Source: Methylovorus mays (lineage in GTDB: Bacteria > Pseudomonadota > Gammaproteobacteria > Burkholderiales > Methylophilaceae). From it: a stretch of 64,000 bases of DNA. The stretch spans positions 1 through 64,000 of the forward strand of contig NZ_JAJAVG010000007.1 of the NCBI RefSeq assembly GCF_020531915.1. Reading direction: 5' to 3'. Shown piece after piece: positions 57,211 through 64,000 of the stretch (positions are counted from its first letter, which is position 1; each line of letters begins with the position of its first letter). The notes below the pieces were generated by a model. The model did no database searches and was not told the origin of the DNA. It worked only from the letters and a program-made list of their open reading frames with translations. Made by a program: the position numbers and the translations under genes.

Positions 57211-57512
57211 TGTGGTATGCCATTGTGGCGCAAGATACGCCCGACAGCCTGCAAAAACGCCTGCAAGCGCGGCCAGAACACCTGGCAAGATTACAGACCC
57301 TGCAAGATGCAGGGCGCCTGTTGCTGGCGGGGCCCTTCCCCGCCATTGACAGCATGGACCCTGGCCCTGCCGGCTACAGTGGCAGCCTGATCGTGGCTGA
57401 ATTTGCCACCCTGCAGGAAGCCACAGACTGGGCCAATGCAGATCCTTTTGTGGCCGCTGGTGTCTATCAGCATGTCAGCGTCAAACCCTTCCGCAAGACC
57501 CTGCCCACCTGA
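57210..57512 (+). CDS. yciI: YciI family protein
   Basis: A 100-residue small alpha/beta protein with the YciI dimer pattern: [20 protein letters not shown] then [20 protein letters not shown] and [18 protein letters not shown]. The His and Asp residues conserved in the family are present. The enzymatic function is unproven. It follows yciB with 1 bp overlap. Confidence 0.93.
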   Translation: MWYAIVAQDTPDSLQKRLQARPEHLARLQTLQDAGRLLLAGPFPAIDSMDPGPAGYSGSLIVAEFATLQEATDWANADPFVAAGVYQHVSVKPFRKTLPT

Positions 57513-57513
57513 T

Positions 57514-57780
57514 ATGACTCTGCTCGAAGAAATTCGCAGCCGCCTGGCGGTGCTGGAACCTGTTGATCTCGCCATTCAGGATGACAGCGCACTGCATGCC
57601 GGGCATGCTGGGAATGGTGGTGGCGGTCACTTTAATGTGCGTATCGTCAGCTCGCAATTTAGCGGCAAATCACCCATAATCCGACATCGGATTGTTTACC
57701 AGGCACTCGCAGACTTGATACCCACCAGAATTCACGCGCTCAGCATTCGTGCTTTCGCGCCAGATGAAACCAATCCCTAA
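57514..57780 (+). CDS. bolA: BolA family protein
   Basis: From ATG 57514, one base after the yciI stop, the product has 88 residues. The KH-like fold is shown by MTLLEEIRSRLAVLEPVDLA, HAGHAGNGGGGHFNVRIVSS, RHRIVYQALADLIPTRIHALS. BolA proteins bind monothiol glutaredoxins and act in iron-sulfur metabolism or as regulators. The yciB-yciI-bolA-ppiC order is common in beta- and gammaproteobacteria. Confidence 0.93.
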   Translation: MTLLEEIRSRLAVLEPVDLAIQDDSALHAGHAGNGGGGHFNVRIVSSQFSGKSPIIRHRIVYQALADLIPTRIHALSIRAFAPDETNP

Positions 57781-57816
57781 TCAACAGCTCTCATTAAAAT
57801 GACAAGGAAGCTTTAC

Positions 57817-58620
57817 ATGAAAATCACTTTAAGCGCCCTGCTGGCCTTCGTTGCCATCGGCATGTCCACCGCAGCCACTGCGGCTGACACGGCTGTTGCC
57901 ACCGTCAACGGCAAGCCGATCAAGCAGTCGCTCTACGATTACATCACCAAGGATGCGGCTGCCCGTGGCCAGAATGTGGACGACAATGTACGCAATGTCA
58001 TCATCAACCGTCTGGTAAGCAGCGAACTGATCTACCAGGAAGCTCAGCGTAGCGGCTATGACAAGCAAGCGGACTTCGTGGCCAAACAGGAACTGGCAGG
58101 CCGTGAGTTGCTGGTAAACAGCTACCTGGAAGACTACCTGAAGAAAAATCCGGTCAGTGATGCCGCCGTCAAAGCCGAATATGAAAAATACAAACAGGAA
58201 GTCGGCGACAAGGAATATAGCGCGCGCCATATACTCGTATCCACTGAAGCAGAAGCCAAGGACATCATTGCCCAACTAGGCAAGGGCGCTGATTTCGCCA
58301 AGCTGGCCAAGGAGAAATCCAAGGATCCAGGCGGCAAGGAAAATGGTGGCGATCTGGGCTGGTTTGCGCCAGGCAGCATGGTCAAGCCATTCAGCGAGGC
58401 CGTGTCCAAGATGAAAAAGGGCAGCTACACCACGGATCCGGTACAAACCCAGTTTGGCTGGCACGTGATCAAGCTGGAAGATGTGCGTGACGCCCAACCC
58501 ATGCCGTTTGAAAAAGTACAGGCCGCGCTGAAGAAGCAATTGCAACAGCGCCAGCTGGAAAAGCTGCTGTCTGACCTGCGCAGCAAGGCCAAGATTGTAG
58601 AAAACCCTCCCAAGAAGTAA
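57817..58620 (+). CDS. Periplasmic parvulin-type peptidyl-prolyl isomerase
   Basis: The ATG at 57817 with AAGGAAG before it gives 267 residues; the signal peptide ends near residue 23 (AATAA). A SurA-like N-terminal chaperone part (about 25-130) is followed by one parvulin domain (about 133-225; YSARHILVSTEAEAKDIIAQL, GGDLGWFAPGSMVKPF, QTQFGWHVIKLED) and a short C-terminal helix. It aids folding of exported proteins. Confidence 0.93.
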   Translation: MKITLSALLAFVAIGMSTAATAADTAVATVNGKPIKQSLYDYITKDAAARGQNVDDNVRNVIINRLVSSELIYQEAQRSGYDKQADFVAKQELAGRELLVNSYLEDYLKKNPVSDAAVKAEYEKYKQEVGDKEYSARHILVSTEAEAKDIIAQLGKGADFAKLAKEKSKDPGGKENGGDLGWFAPGSMVKPFSEAVSKMKKGSYTTDPVQTQFGWHVIKLEDVRDAQPMPFEKVQAALKKQLQQRQLEKLLSDLRSKAKIVENPPKK

Positions 58621-58664
58621 GCCCGGCAAGCTTGGATTTGATCATGCTTGACGAGTAGCAAGAT

Positions 58665-58697
58665 AAAAAAGACCTGCCCGAGCAGGTCTTTTTTTTT
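58665..58697 (+). terminator. Terminator after the isomerase gene
   Basis: A-run, GACCTGC/GCAGGTC stem with CCGA loop and a run of nine or more T residues, 45 nt after the isomerase stop. It closes the yciB to isomerase operon. Confidence 0.93.
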
Positions 58698-58819
58698 ATG
58701 CGCCACTTTCATATGGTCGTGTAGATGGTGCATGGCTCAGTCATACATCGCTTGCAGATGCCGCCGGGTGCTTTACACTTGAGTTCATCCTTATTTTCAT
58801 TAGCCTTCCAGCCCTACTT

Positions 58820-60616
58820 ATGCCCGCTATCCATTATCAGGTTCGTCTCAATCAGCCCAGTACCCATCTTTTTGAAGTGGAGTGCACCATCAGCAAGCCT
58901 GACCCGCAGGGCCAGCAGGTATCTCTGCCGGCCTGGATACCGGGCAGCTACCTGGTACGGGACTTTGCGCGTCATATTGTCAGCATGGATGCCATGTCGC
59001 ACGGAAAGTCCGTCGCCATTGGAAAAATCAGCAAACATCGCTGGCAGTGTGCACCTTGTAAAGGCCCGCTGACCCTGCGTTATCAGGTATATGCCTATGA
59101 TCTGTCAGTACGCACGGCTTACCTGGATGGCGAGCGCGGTTACTTCAATGGTTCCAGCCTGTTTGTATGCGTGGACGGACAAGAGCATGCCCCTTGCCAG
59201 ATGACCCTGCACGCACCGGATATCCAGGGCTGGCAAGTCGGTACCGCACTTCCCGCCATCAAGGTGAATCGCGCTGGATTTGGCCTGTACGAAGCGCCTG
59301 ACTACCGCGCACTCATCGACTACCCGGTGGAAACTGGCAAGCTCGATATCGTGTCATTCAAGGCGGCAGGCATTCCGCACCGCCTGATTGTCTCAGGCGA
59401 ACATCAGGCAGATCTGAAACGGATAGCCCGTGATCTCAAAACGCTGTGCGAAACGCATATCGGCTTTTTTGGCAATGCGCCATTTGCCCGCTACGATTTC
59501 ATGCTCTATGCCGCTGGCGATGACCAGTATGGCGGCCTCGAGCATCGCAACTCCACCAGCCTGATCTGTCCGCGCAGCTGGCTGCCTTCGGCAGGGACTG
59601 AGACTGATACCAGCCGTTATCAGGATTTTCTGGGGCTGTGTAGCCATGAGTATTTTCACGCATGGCATGTGAAACGCATGCGCCCACAGGCCTTTGTGGA
59701 GCCCGAGCTCGGGCAGGAGGCCTATACGCGACTGCTGTGGGTGTTTGAGGGATTTACCGCGTATTACGACACCCTGATGCTGGTGCGTAGTGGCCTGATG
59801 TCGCCAGAGGAATACCTCAAGGATTTGGCAAAAACCATCACTCGCTACCTGCGCACCCCTGGCCGCCATGTGCAGCGTGTGGATGAGTCCAGTTTTGATG
59901 CGTGGATCAAGCTGTACAAACCGGACGAAAACACGCCCAACGCGCAGATCAGCTATTACCTGAAAGGCTCGTTGGTGGCACTGGCGATCGACCTCACCCT
60001 GCGCAGCAAAGGCAGTTCACTGGATGTGCTGATGCAAGGACTGTGGCGTGATTACCAGCTGACGGGAGCCGCCGTGCCGGAAGAGCAGATGGATGCCCTT
60101 ATTCTGAAACACACGGGGCACAACCTGCGAAAACTCCTCGATAAACTGGTGCGCGGCACCGAGGACCCGGCCTTTCGCAAACTCTTTGCCAAACTGGGGA
60201 TCGATTATCAGGAGGATGCCAAACCCGCAGGCAATCAAAGCCTGCGCACGGCCTGGGGCCTGCAACTGGCGAACGAGCAGGACACCCGCATTGCGCATGT
60301 TTACCGCAACAGCCCCGCCGAAGAAGCCGGGCTGGCCGCGCAAGATGTCATTATTGCCGCCGACGGCATCAAGGTCAGCGCCAAACAGTTACAGGATCAG
60401 GTTGCCAGACTGGCAGAGGGCGCCAGCCTCAAGCTGCATTTTTTCCGGCGCGATACCTTGCGACAATGCCGCATCGTCAAACGCACTCAAACCGTGGCCG
60501 AATGTGCACTGAGCATCCTCGCCGAAGACAATCCCTTGCGCACCTCCTGGCTGGCGACGCCGAAGATTTCGCAACAGCGGAAAGCCGGCAAACGCAAATC
60601 CGGCATGCCAGCCTGA
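58820..60616 (+). CDS. M61 family peptidase with PDZ domain
   Basis: A 598-residue peptidase of the glycyl aminopeptidase-like M61 family, without signal peptide. The zinc motif HEYFH is at 276-280 (LCSHEYFHAWHVKRMRP), with the Glu ligand likely in WVFEGFTAYYD. A PDZ domain covers about 480-565 (HVYRNSPAEEAGLAAQDVIIAAD). The C-terminus is basic. Function in the cytosol is not established. Confidence 0.92.
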   Translation: MPAIHYQVRLNQPSTHLFEVECTISKPDPQGQQVSLPAWIPGSYLVRDFARHIVSMDAMSHGKSVAIGKISKHRWQCAPCKGPLTLRYQVYAYDLSVRTAYLDGERGYFNGSSLFVCVDGQEHAPCQMTLHAPDIQGWQVGTALPAIKVNRAGFGLYEAPDYRALIDYPVETGKLDIVSFKAAGIPHRLIVSGEHQADLKRIARDLKTLCETHIGFFGNAPFARYDFMLYAAGDDQYGGLEHRNSTSLICPRSWLPSAGTETDTSRYQDFLGLCSHEYFHAWHVKRMRPQAFVEPELGQEAYTRLLWVFEGFTAYYDTLMLVRSGLMSPEEYLKDLAKTITRYLRTPGRHVQRVDESSFDAWIKLYKPDENTPNAQISYYLKGSLVALAIDLTLRSKGSSLDVLMQGLWRDYQLTGAAVPEEQMDALILKHTGHNLRKLLDKLVRGTEDPAFRKLFAKLGIDYQEDAKPAGNQSLRTAWGLQLANEQDTRIAHVYRNSPAEEAGLAAQDVIIAADGIKVSAKQLQDQVARLAEGASLKLHFFRRDTLRQCRIVKRTQTVAECALSILAEDNPLRTSWLATPKISQQRKAGKRKSGMPA

Positions 60617-60628
60617 GCAAATTGTGAA

Positions 60629-60650
60629 ATAATAAGAATAATTATCATTT
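60629..60650 (+). promoter_or_regulatory. Fur-box-like site before feoA
   Basis: The stretch AATAATAAGAATAATTATCA is rich in NAT(A/T)AT hexamers and resembles the 19-bp Fur consensus. It ends 14 bp before the feoA start and overlaps the likely promoter, fitting iron repression of feoAB. Confidence 0.7.
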
Positions 60651-60663
60651 GTTGAACAAACCG

Positions 60664-60891
60664 ATGTCCGACCTTTCACAACTGCAGCCCGGCGCCTATG
60701 CCGTCATCTGCGGGATAGATGCTGATGAATCCCTGTTTCAACGGCTTGCCGCCCTGGGATTCCGCATTGGTAAAAAAATTGAAGTCATCCGTCGGGCCAG
60801 CTTTAACGGCCCCTTGCATGTTCGCATCGGCACCACCGATATCATCTTGCGCATCACTGAAGCGCGCCGCATACAGATTAGCCAACAATGA
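60664..60891 (+). CDS. feoA: Ferrous iron transport protein A
   Basis: From ATG 60664 the product has 75 residues; a TTG at 60649 is possible but overlaps the Fur site. The SH3-like fold is shown by LAALGFRIGKKIEVIRRA and GPLHVRIGTTDIILRITEA. FeoA assists the FeoB iron channel at the inner membrane. Its stop overlaps the feoB start by 4 bp. Confidence 0.93.
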   Translation: MSDLSQLQPGAYAVICGIDADESLFQRLAALGFRIGKKIEVIRRASFNGPLHVRIGTTDIILRITEARRIQISQQ

Positions 60892-62672
60892 AACGTATCG
60901 CCCTGCTCGGCATGCCCAATACGGGCAAATCCACTTTTTTCAATCGTGTCAGTGGCGCTTCGGCACGTGTCGGCAACTGGCCGGGCATCACGGTAGACCT
61001 GATGGCCGCCAAGCTGCTGCTGGGCGGCCACATCGTCGAGATCATCGACCTGCCCGGCATTTATGACTTGCATGGGTTTTCTGACGATGAATCCGTAGTC
61101 AGGCATTTTCTTGAAAACAATGACGTCGATCTTGCCGTCATCGTGCTCAATGGCTCGCAGATAGACCGCCAGCTTTCACTCGCCTTGCAGGTGAGAGCGC
61201 TGGGCCTGCCCTGCATATTGCTCCTGAACATGAGCGACGAAGCCAAAAAATCCGGCATCACCTTCAATCTGCCGGGCATGCAGCAGCAATTGCAGATGCC
61301 TGTCATGCAGATCAGCGCCAAGCATGGCAATGGCTGCGCTGAAGCCTTGAAGGAAGCCGCCCGCCACCTGGCCGAAAAGCATCCCAGTCCCGCTGACATC
61401 CGCGAACAACTGAAAAACGACGACACCATCGAAAACCAGATGGAAGCCATCGTCAAAAGTACCGTGCATTACCCAGCGCAACTGGATGATGTGGTGACCT
61501 CACGCATAGACCGCGTGTTGCTGCATCCATGGCTAGGGCTACCCCTGTTTTTTGCTGCCATGTATCTGCTGTTCCAGTTCATTTTCACCCTGGGTACGCC
61601 CTTGCAGGAAGGCATCGCCTGGGCACTGGATCTGTTCCGTGCCGATGTGCTGGAGCCCTTGCTGCAGCCTGCGCCTGGCTGGTTCAGCGGCCTGATGCTG
61701 GACGGCATCTACAACGGCATCGGCACGGTCGCGGCATTCATCCCCATCATCGTGCTGTTCTTCCTGGTAATGACCATGGTGGAAGATAGCGGCTACCTGT
61801 CGCGCGCCGCCTTTCTGGTGGATGCGCTGATGGCGAAGATGGGGCTGGATGGCCGTGGTTTTGTGATGATGCTGATGGGCTTCGGCTGCAATGTACCGGC
61901 CCTGATGGGAACGCGGGTCATGCGCTCGCGCAATATGCGCCTGCTCACCATGCTGGTCATCCCGCTCTCGCTTTGCTCGGCACGCCTGCAGGTATTCCTG
62001 TTCATGACGGCCACGCTATTTACACCCAAGCAGGCACCGCTGGTGCTGTTTTCGCTCTACATGGTGAGCTTTGCCACCATTTTCCTGACGGCGGTGATCT
62101 ACAAAGGCCGCTATAGCAGCACCGAGCCGTTCATTCTGGAACTGCCACCTTACCGCTTCCCTACCCCGCGCCAGATCTGGCTGCGCGGCTGGCAAGAGGT
62201 GCGCCACTTCCTCACCCGTGCCAGCAAATTCATCATCATCGGTGTGTTGCTGGTCTGGGCACTGACCAACTTTCCTAGCGATGTTCCCGCCGCCAGCGCA
62301 GGCACTATTGCCGGCATGATAGGCACCTGGCTGGCGCCAGTACTGAATCCGGTTGGCATTGACGGCCAGCTGGCGATTGCGCTGATTTTTGGCTTTGTGG
62401 CAAAGGAGATCGTCGTGGGCGCACTCGCCGTCATTTATGGCCTGCAGGGCGATGCCCTGATGCAAGTCATGGCGACCAAGCTGGACTGGGTGCAAGGCAT
62501 GAGCTTCATGCTGTTCACGCTGATCTACACCCCCTGCCTCTCCACCATTGCCACGCTCAAGAACGAGTCCAAAAGCATAGGCTTCATGATGCTCTCGCTA
62601 CTATGGTCGCTGGGCCTGGCGTGGGTAGTGAGCTTTGTGTTTTACCAGACGGCGCGAGCACTGGGGTATTAG
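60888..62672 (+). CDS. feoB: Ferrous iron transporter B
   Basis: A 594-residue protein, at the short end of the FeoB range. The N-terminal G domain has G1 GMPNTGKST (8-16), DLPGIYD (G3) and NMSD (G4). About eight helices follow, with the Gate motif FGCNVPALMGTRVM and the second one around LIYTPCLSTIATLKNE. It imports Fe2+ under low oxygen. No feoC gene follows. Confidence 0.95.
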   Translation: MKRIALLGMPNTGKSTFFNRVSGASARVGNWPGITVDLMAAKLLLGGHIVEIIDLPGIYDLHGFSDDESVVRHFLENNDVDLAVIVLNGSQIDRQLSLALQVRALGLPCILLLNMSDEAKKSGITFNLPGMQQQLQMPVMQISAKHGNGCAEALKEAARHLAEKHPSPADIREQLKNDDTIENQMEAIVKSTVHYPAQLDDVVTSRIDRVLLHPWLGLPLFFAAMYLLFQFIFTLGTPLQEGIAWALDLFRADVLEPLLQPAPGWFSGLMLDGIYNGIGTVAAFIPIIVLFFLVMTMVEDSGYLSRAAFLVDALMAKMGLDGRGFVMMLMGFGCNVPALMGTRVMRSRNMRLLTMLVIPLSLCSARLQVFLFMTATLFTPKQAPLVLFSLYMVSFATIFLTAVIYKGRYSSTEPFILELPPYRFPTPRQIWLRGWQEVRHFLTRASKFIIIGVLLVWALTNFPSDVPAASAGTIAGMIGTWLAPVLNPVGIDGQLAIALIFGFVAKEIVVGALAVIYGLQGDALMQVMATKLDWVQGMSFMLFTLIYTPCLSTIATLKNESKSIGFMMLSLLWSLGLAWVVSFVFYQTARALGY

Positions 62673-62706
62673 CCGCTAGAAAACACCTTGTCTTCAGCAC
62701 CATTGC

Positions 62707-62745
62707 AAAAGGCCCGAGCCGCCATGGCGTCGGGCCTTTTGTTTT
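62707..62745 (+). terminator. Terminator after feoB
   Basis: Stem AAAAGGCCCGA/TCGGGCCTTTT (62707-62717 with 62730-62740) followed by GTTTTATG. The A/T symmetry lets it serve the convergent DUF486 gene too. Confidence 0.9.
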
Positions 62746-62778
62746 ATGGAATGCGTATCCCTGACGGGCGCAGGTCAC

Positions 62779-63120
62779 TTAACTACGGAACATGAAATAC
62801 ACCGCTCCCAGCAGGCACAAGCCTGCCCATAGATAGTCCAGCTTGAGCGGCTGATGCATGTAATACACCGCAAACGGCACAAACACCATCAGCGTGATGA
62901 CTTCCTGCAACACCTTGAGCTGGCCGAGGGAGAGCACGGTAAACCCTGCACGGTTGGCAGGCACCTGAAACATGTATTCGACAAACGCCACCAGCCAGCT
63001 GAGAAACGCAGCGACATACCAGGGTTTGTCATTGAGGCTTTTAAGGTGGGCATACCATGCAAACGTCATGAAGACGTTTGACATGGTCAGCAACAGCACT
63101 GTCTTGGCAATGACCGGCAT
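62779..63120 (-). CDS. DUF486 (DMT family) small membrane protein
   Basis: A 113-residue protein with four hydrophobic helices, the usual length of DUF486. Conserved stretches are TFAWYAHLK, WLVAFVEYMFQVPANR and LKVLQEVITLMVFVPFAVYYM. The family is distantly related to drug/metabolite exporters, but no substrate is known. It follows glnB by 29 bp on the same strand and may share its transcript. Confidence 0.9.
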   Translation of the reverse strand: MPVIAKTVLLLTMSNVFMTFAWYAHLKSLNDKPWYVAAFLSWLVAFVEYMFQVPANRAGFTVLSLGQLKVLQEVITLMVFVPFAVYYMHQPLKLDYLWAGLCLLGAVYFMFRS

Positions 63121-63149
63121 GAAGATAATCTAGCCCACCTGGGCCCAGC

Positions 63150-63500
<351 letters not shown>

Positions 63501-63520
63501 CTAGCCTCTTTTTAGTTGAT

Positions 63521-64000
63521 TCAGTTTTTACTCACGAATCTGGAAACAACAGGATAACGCCGGTCCAAACCGAACCCGCGCTCTGTCACTCTCACTCCTA
63601 GCGGCGACTGCTGCCGCTTGTATTCATTGCGATCAATCAGGCTCAATACACGCGCCACATCCTGCTCGCGATAGCCCATGGCGACAATTTCCTGACGGCT
63701 GGAATCGCGCTCGACGTAAGCCTCCATGATCGCATCCAGCACATCGTAGGGCGGCAGGCTATCCTGATCAGTCTGCCCATGCCGCAACTCGGCCGATGGC
63801 GGCCGGATGATGATGCGTTCAGGGATCACCGGCGATAGCGTATTGCGATAGCGTGCCAGACGATATACCAGTGTCTTGGAAATATCCTTCAACACGGCAA
63901 AACCGCCCGCCATGTCGCCATACAGGGTCGAGTAACCCACGGCCATCTCGCTCTTGTTGCCTGTGGTCAGCACTATGCTACCAAACTTGTTGGATAATGC
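63521..64000 (-). CDS. nadE: NAD+ synthetase, C-terminal part (5' end outside window)
   Basis: The frame is open to the window edge and lacks its start. The visible part has [19 protein letters not shown] followed by [17 protein letters not shown], the ATP/deamido-NAD site of the NadE synthetase domain, and [21 protein letters not shown]. The protein is probably the glutamine-dependent two-domain form with an N-terminal nitrilase domain, which cannot be seen here. Confidence 0.93.
   Translation of the reverse strand, partial: ALSNKFGSIVLTTGNKSEMAVGYSTLYGDMAGGFAVLKDISKTLVYRLARYRNTLSPVIPERIIIRPPSAELRHGQTDQDSLPPYDVLDAIMEAYVERDSSRQEIVAMGYREQDVARVLSLIDRNEYKRQQSPLGVRVTERGFGLDRRYPVVSRFVSKN

Overview
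The window looks like chromosomal DNA from a betaproteobacterium, most likely a methylotroph-type Nitrosomonadales/Methylophilaceae relative. This is judged from protein flavour (GlnT/gamma-glutamylmethylamide-synthetase-like enzyme, PEP-CTERM protein, TorF porin) and moderately high GC; the taxon is an inference. No rRNA, tRNA, CRISPR, phage or insertion sequence was found. Both window ends cut through genes: an unknown membrane protein at the left and nadE at the right.

The centrepiece is an 11-gene minus-strand nitrogen-acquisition operon at about 31.0-18.1 kb. Transcription order is: ABC importer (substrate-binding protein, permease, ATPase), creatininase-family protein, GlnT-type glutamine-synthetase-like ligase, NikR-like regulator, two DUF1989 proteins (CgdA/CgdB, formerly urea carboxylase-associated proteins), a biotin-dependent urea/guanidine carboxylase, and an allophanate hydrolase split into two translationally coupled genes. 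A textbook guanidine-II (mini-ykkC) riboswitch, two hairpins with ACGG loops, sits directly before the carboxylase gene. The pathway is therefore best read as guanidine -> carboxyguanidine -> allophanate -> ammonia + CO2. Upstream of the first gene there is a sigma-54 promoter, an NtrC-type enhancer, and a perfect GTATTA-N16-TAATAC dyad with the geometry of a NikR operator. The encoded NikR homologue has lost two of the four nickel ligands. Three controls (nitrogen status, a NikR-like repressor, guanidine riboswitch) thus appear stacked on one operon.

Downstream of it on the same strand lie a TorF-type porin with its own terminator and a minimal ethanolamine module: permease, EutB, EutC. A EutR-like AraC regulator is encoded separately at 9.8-10.8 kb.

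Left part (0-12 kb): BI-1 family membrane protein, NagZ, a queuosine-precursor transporter, and an oligopeptide-type ABC operon (binding protein, L,D-transpeptidase-fold protein, two permeases) without an ATPase gene. Then come an isochorismatase-fold hydrolase, a GNAT acetyltransferase, RlmD, the AraC regulator and DAHP synthase. A membrane-anchored J-domain protein lies between DAHP synthase and the eut genes.

Right part (31-64 kb): mainly housekeeping and envelope genes. These are an RcnB-like protein, a PolB-type exonuclease, ydbH-ynbE-ydbL (lipid transport between membranes), cysM, dsbB, xseA, a PEP-CTERM protein, kup, an M48 lipoprotein protease, dapD, arsC-like/dapE/prmB, and a TonB receptor-YfiR-GGDEF/EAL signalling operon. 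They continue with rluB, scpB-scpA-emrE-like-trpS, an M50 protease, yciO, RNase AM, yciB-yciI-bolA-ppiC, an M61 peptidase, feoA-feoB with a Fur-box-like site, a DUF486 protein, glnB and nadE.
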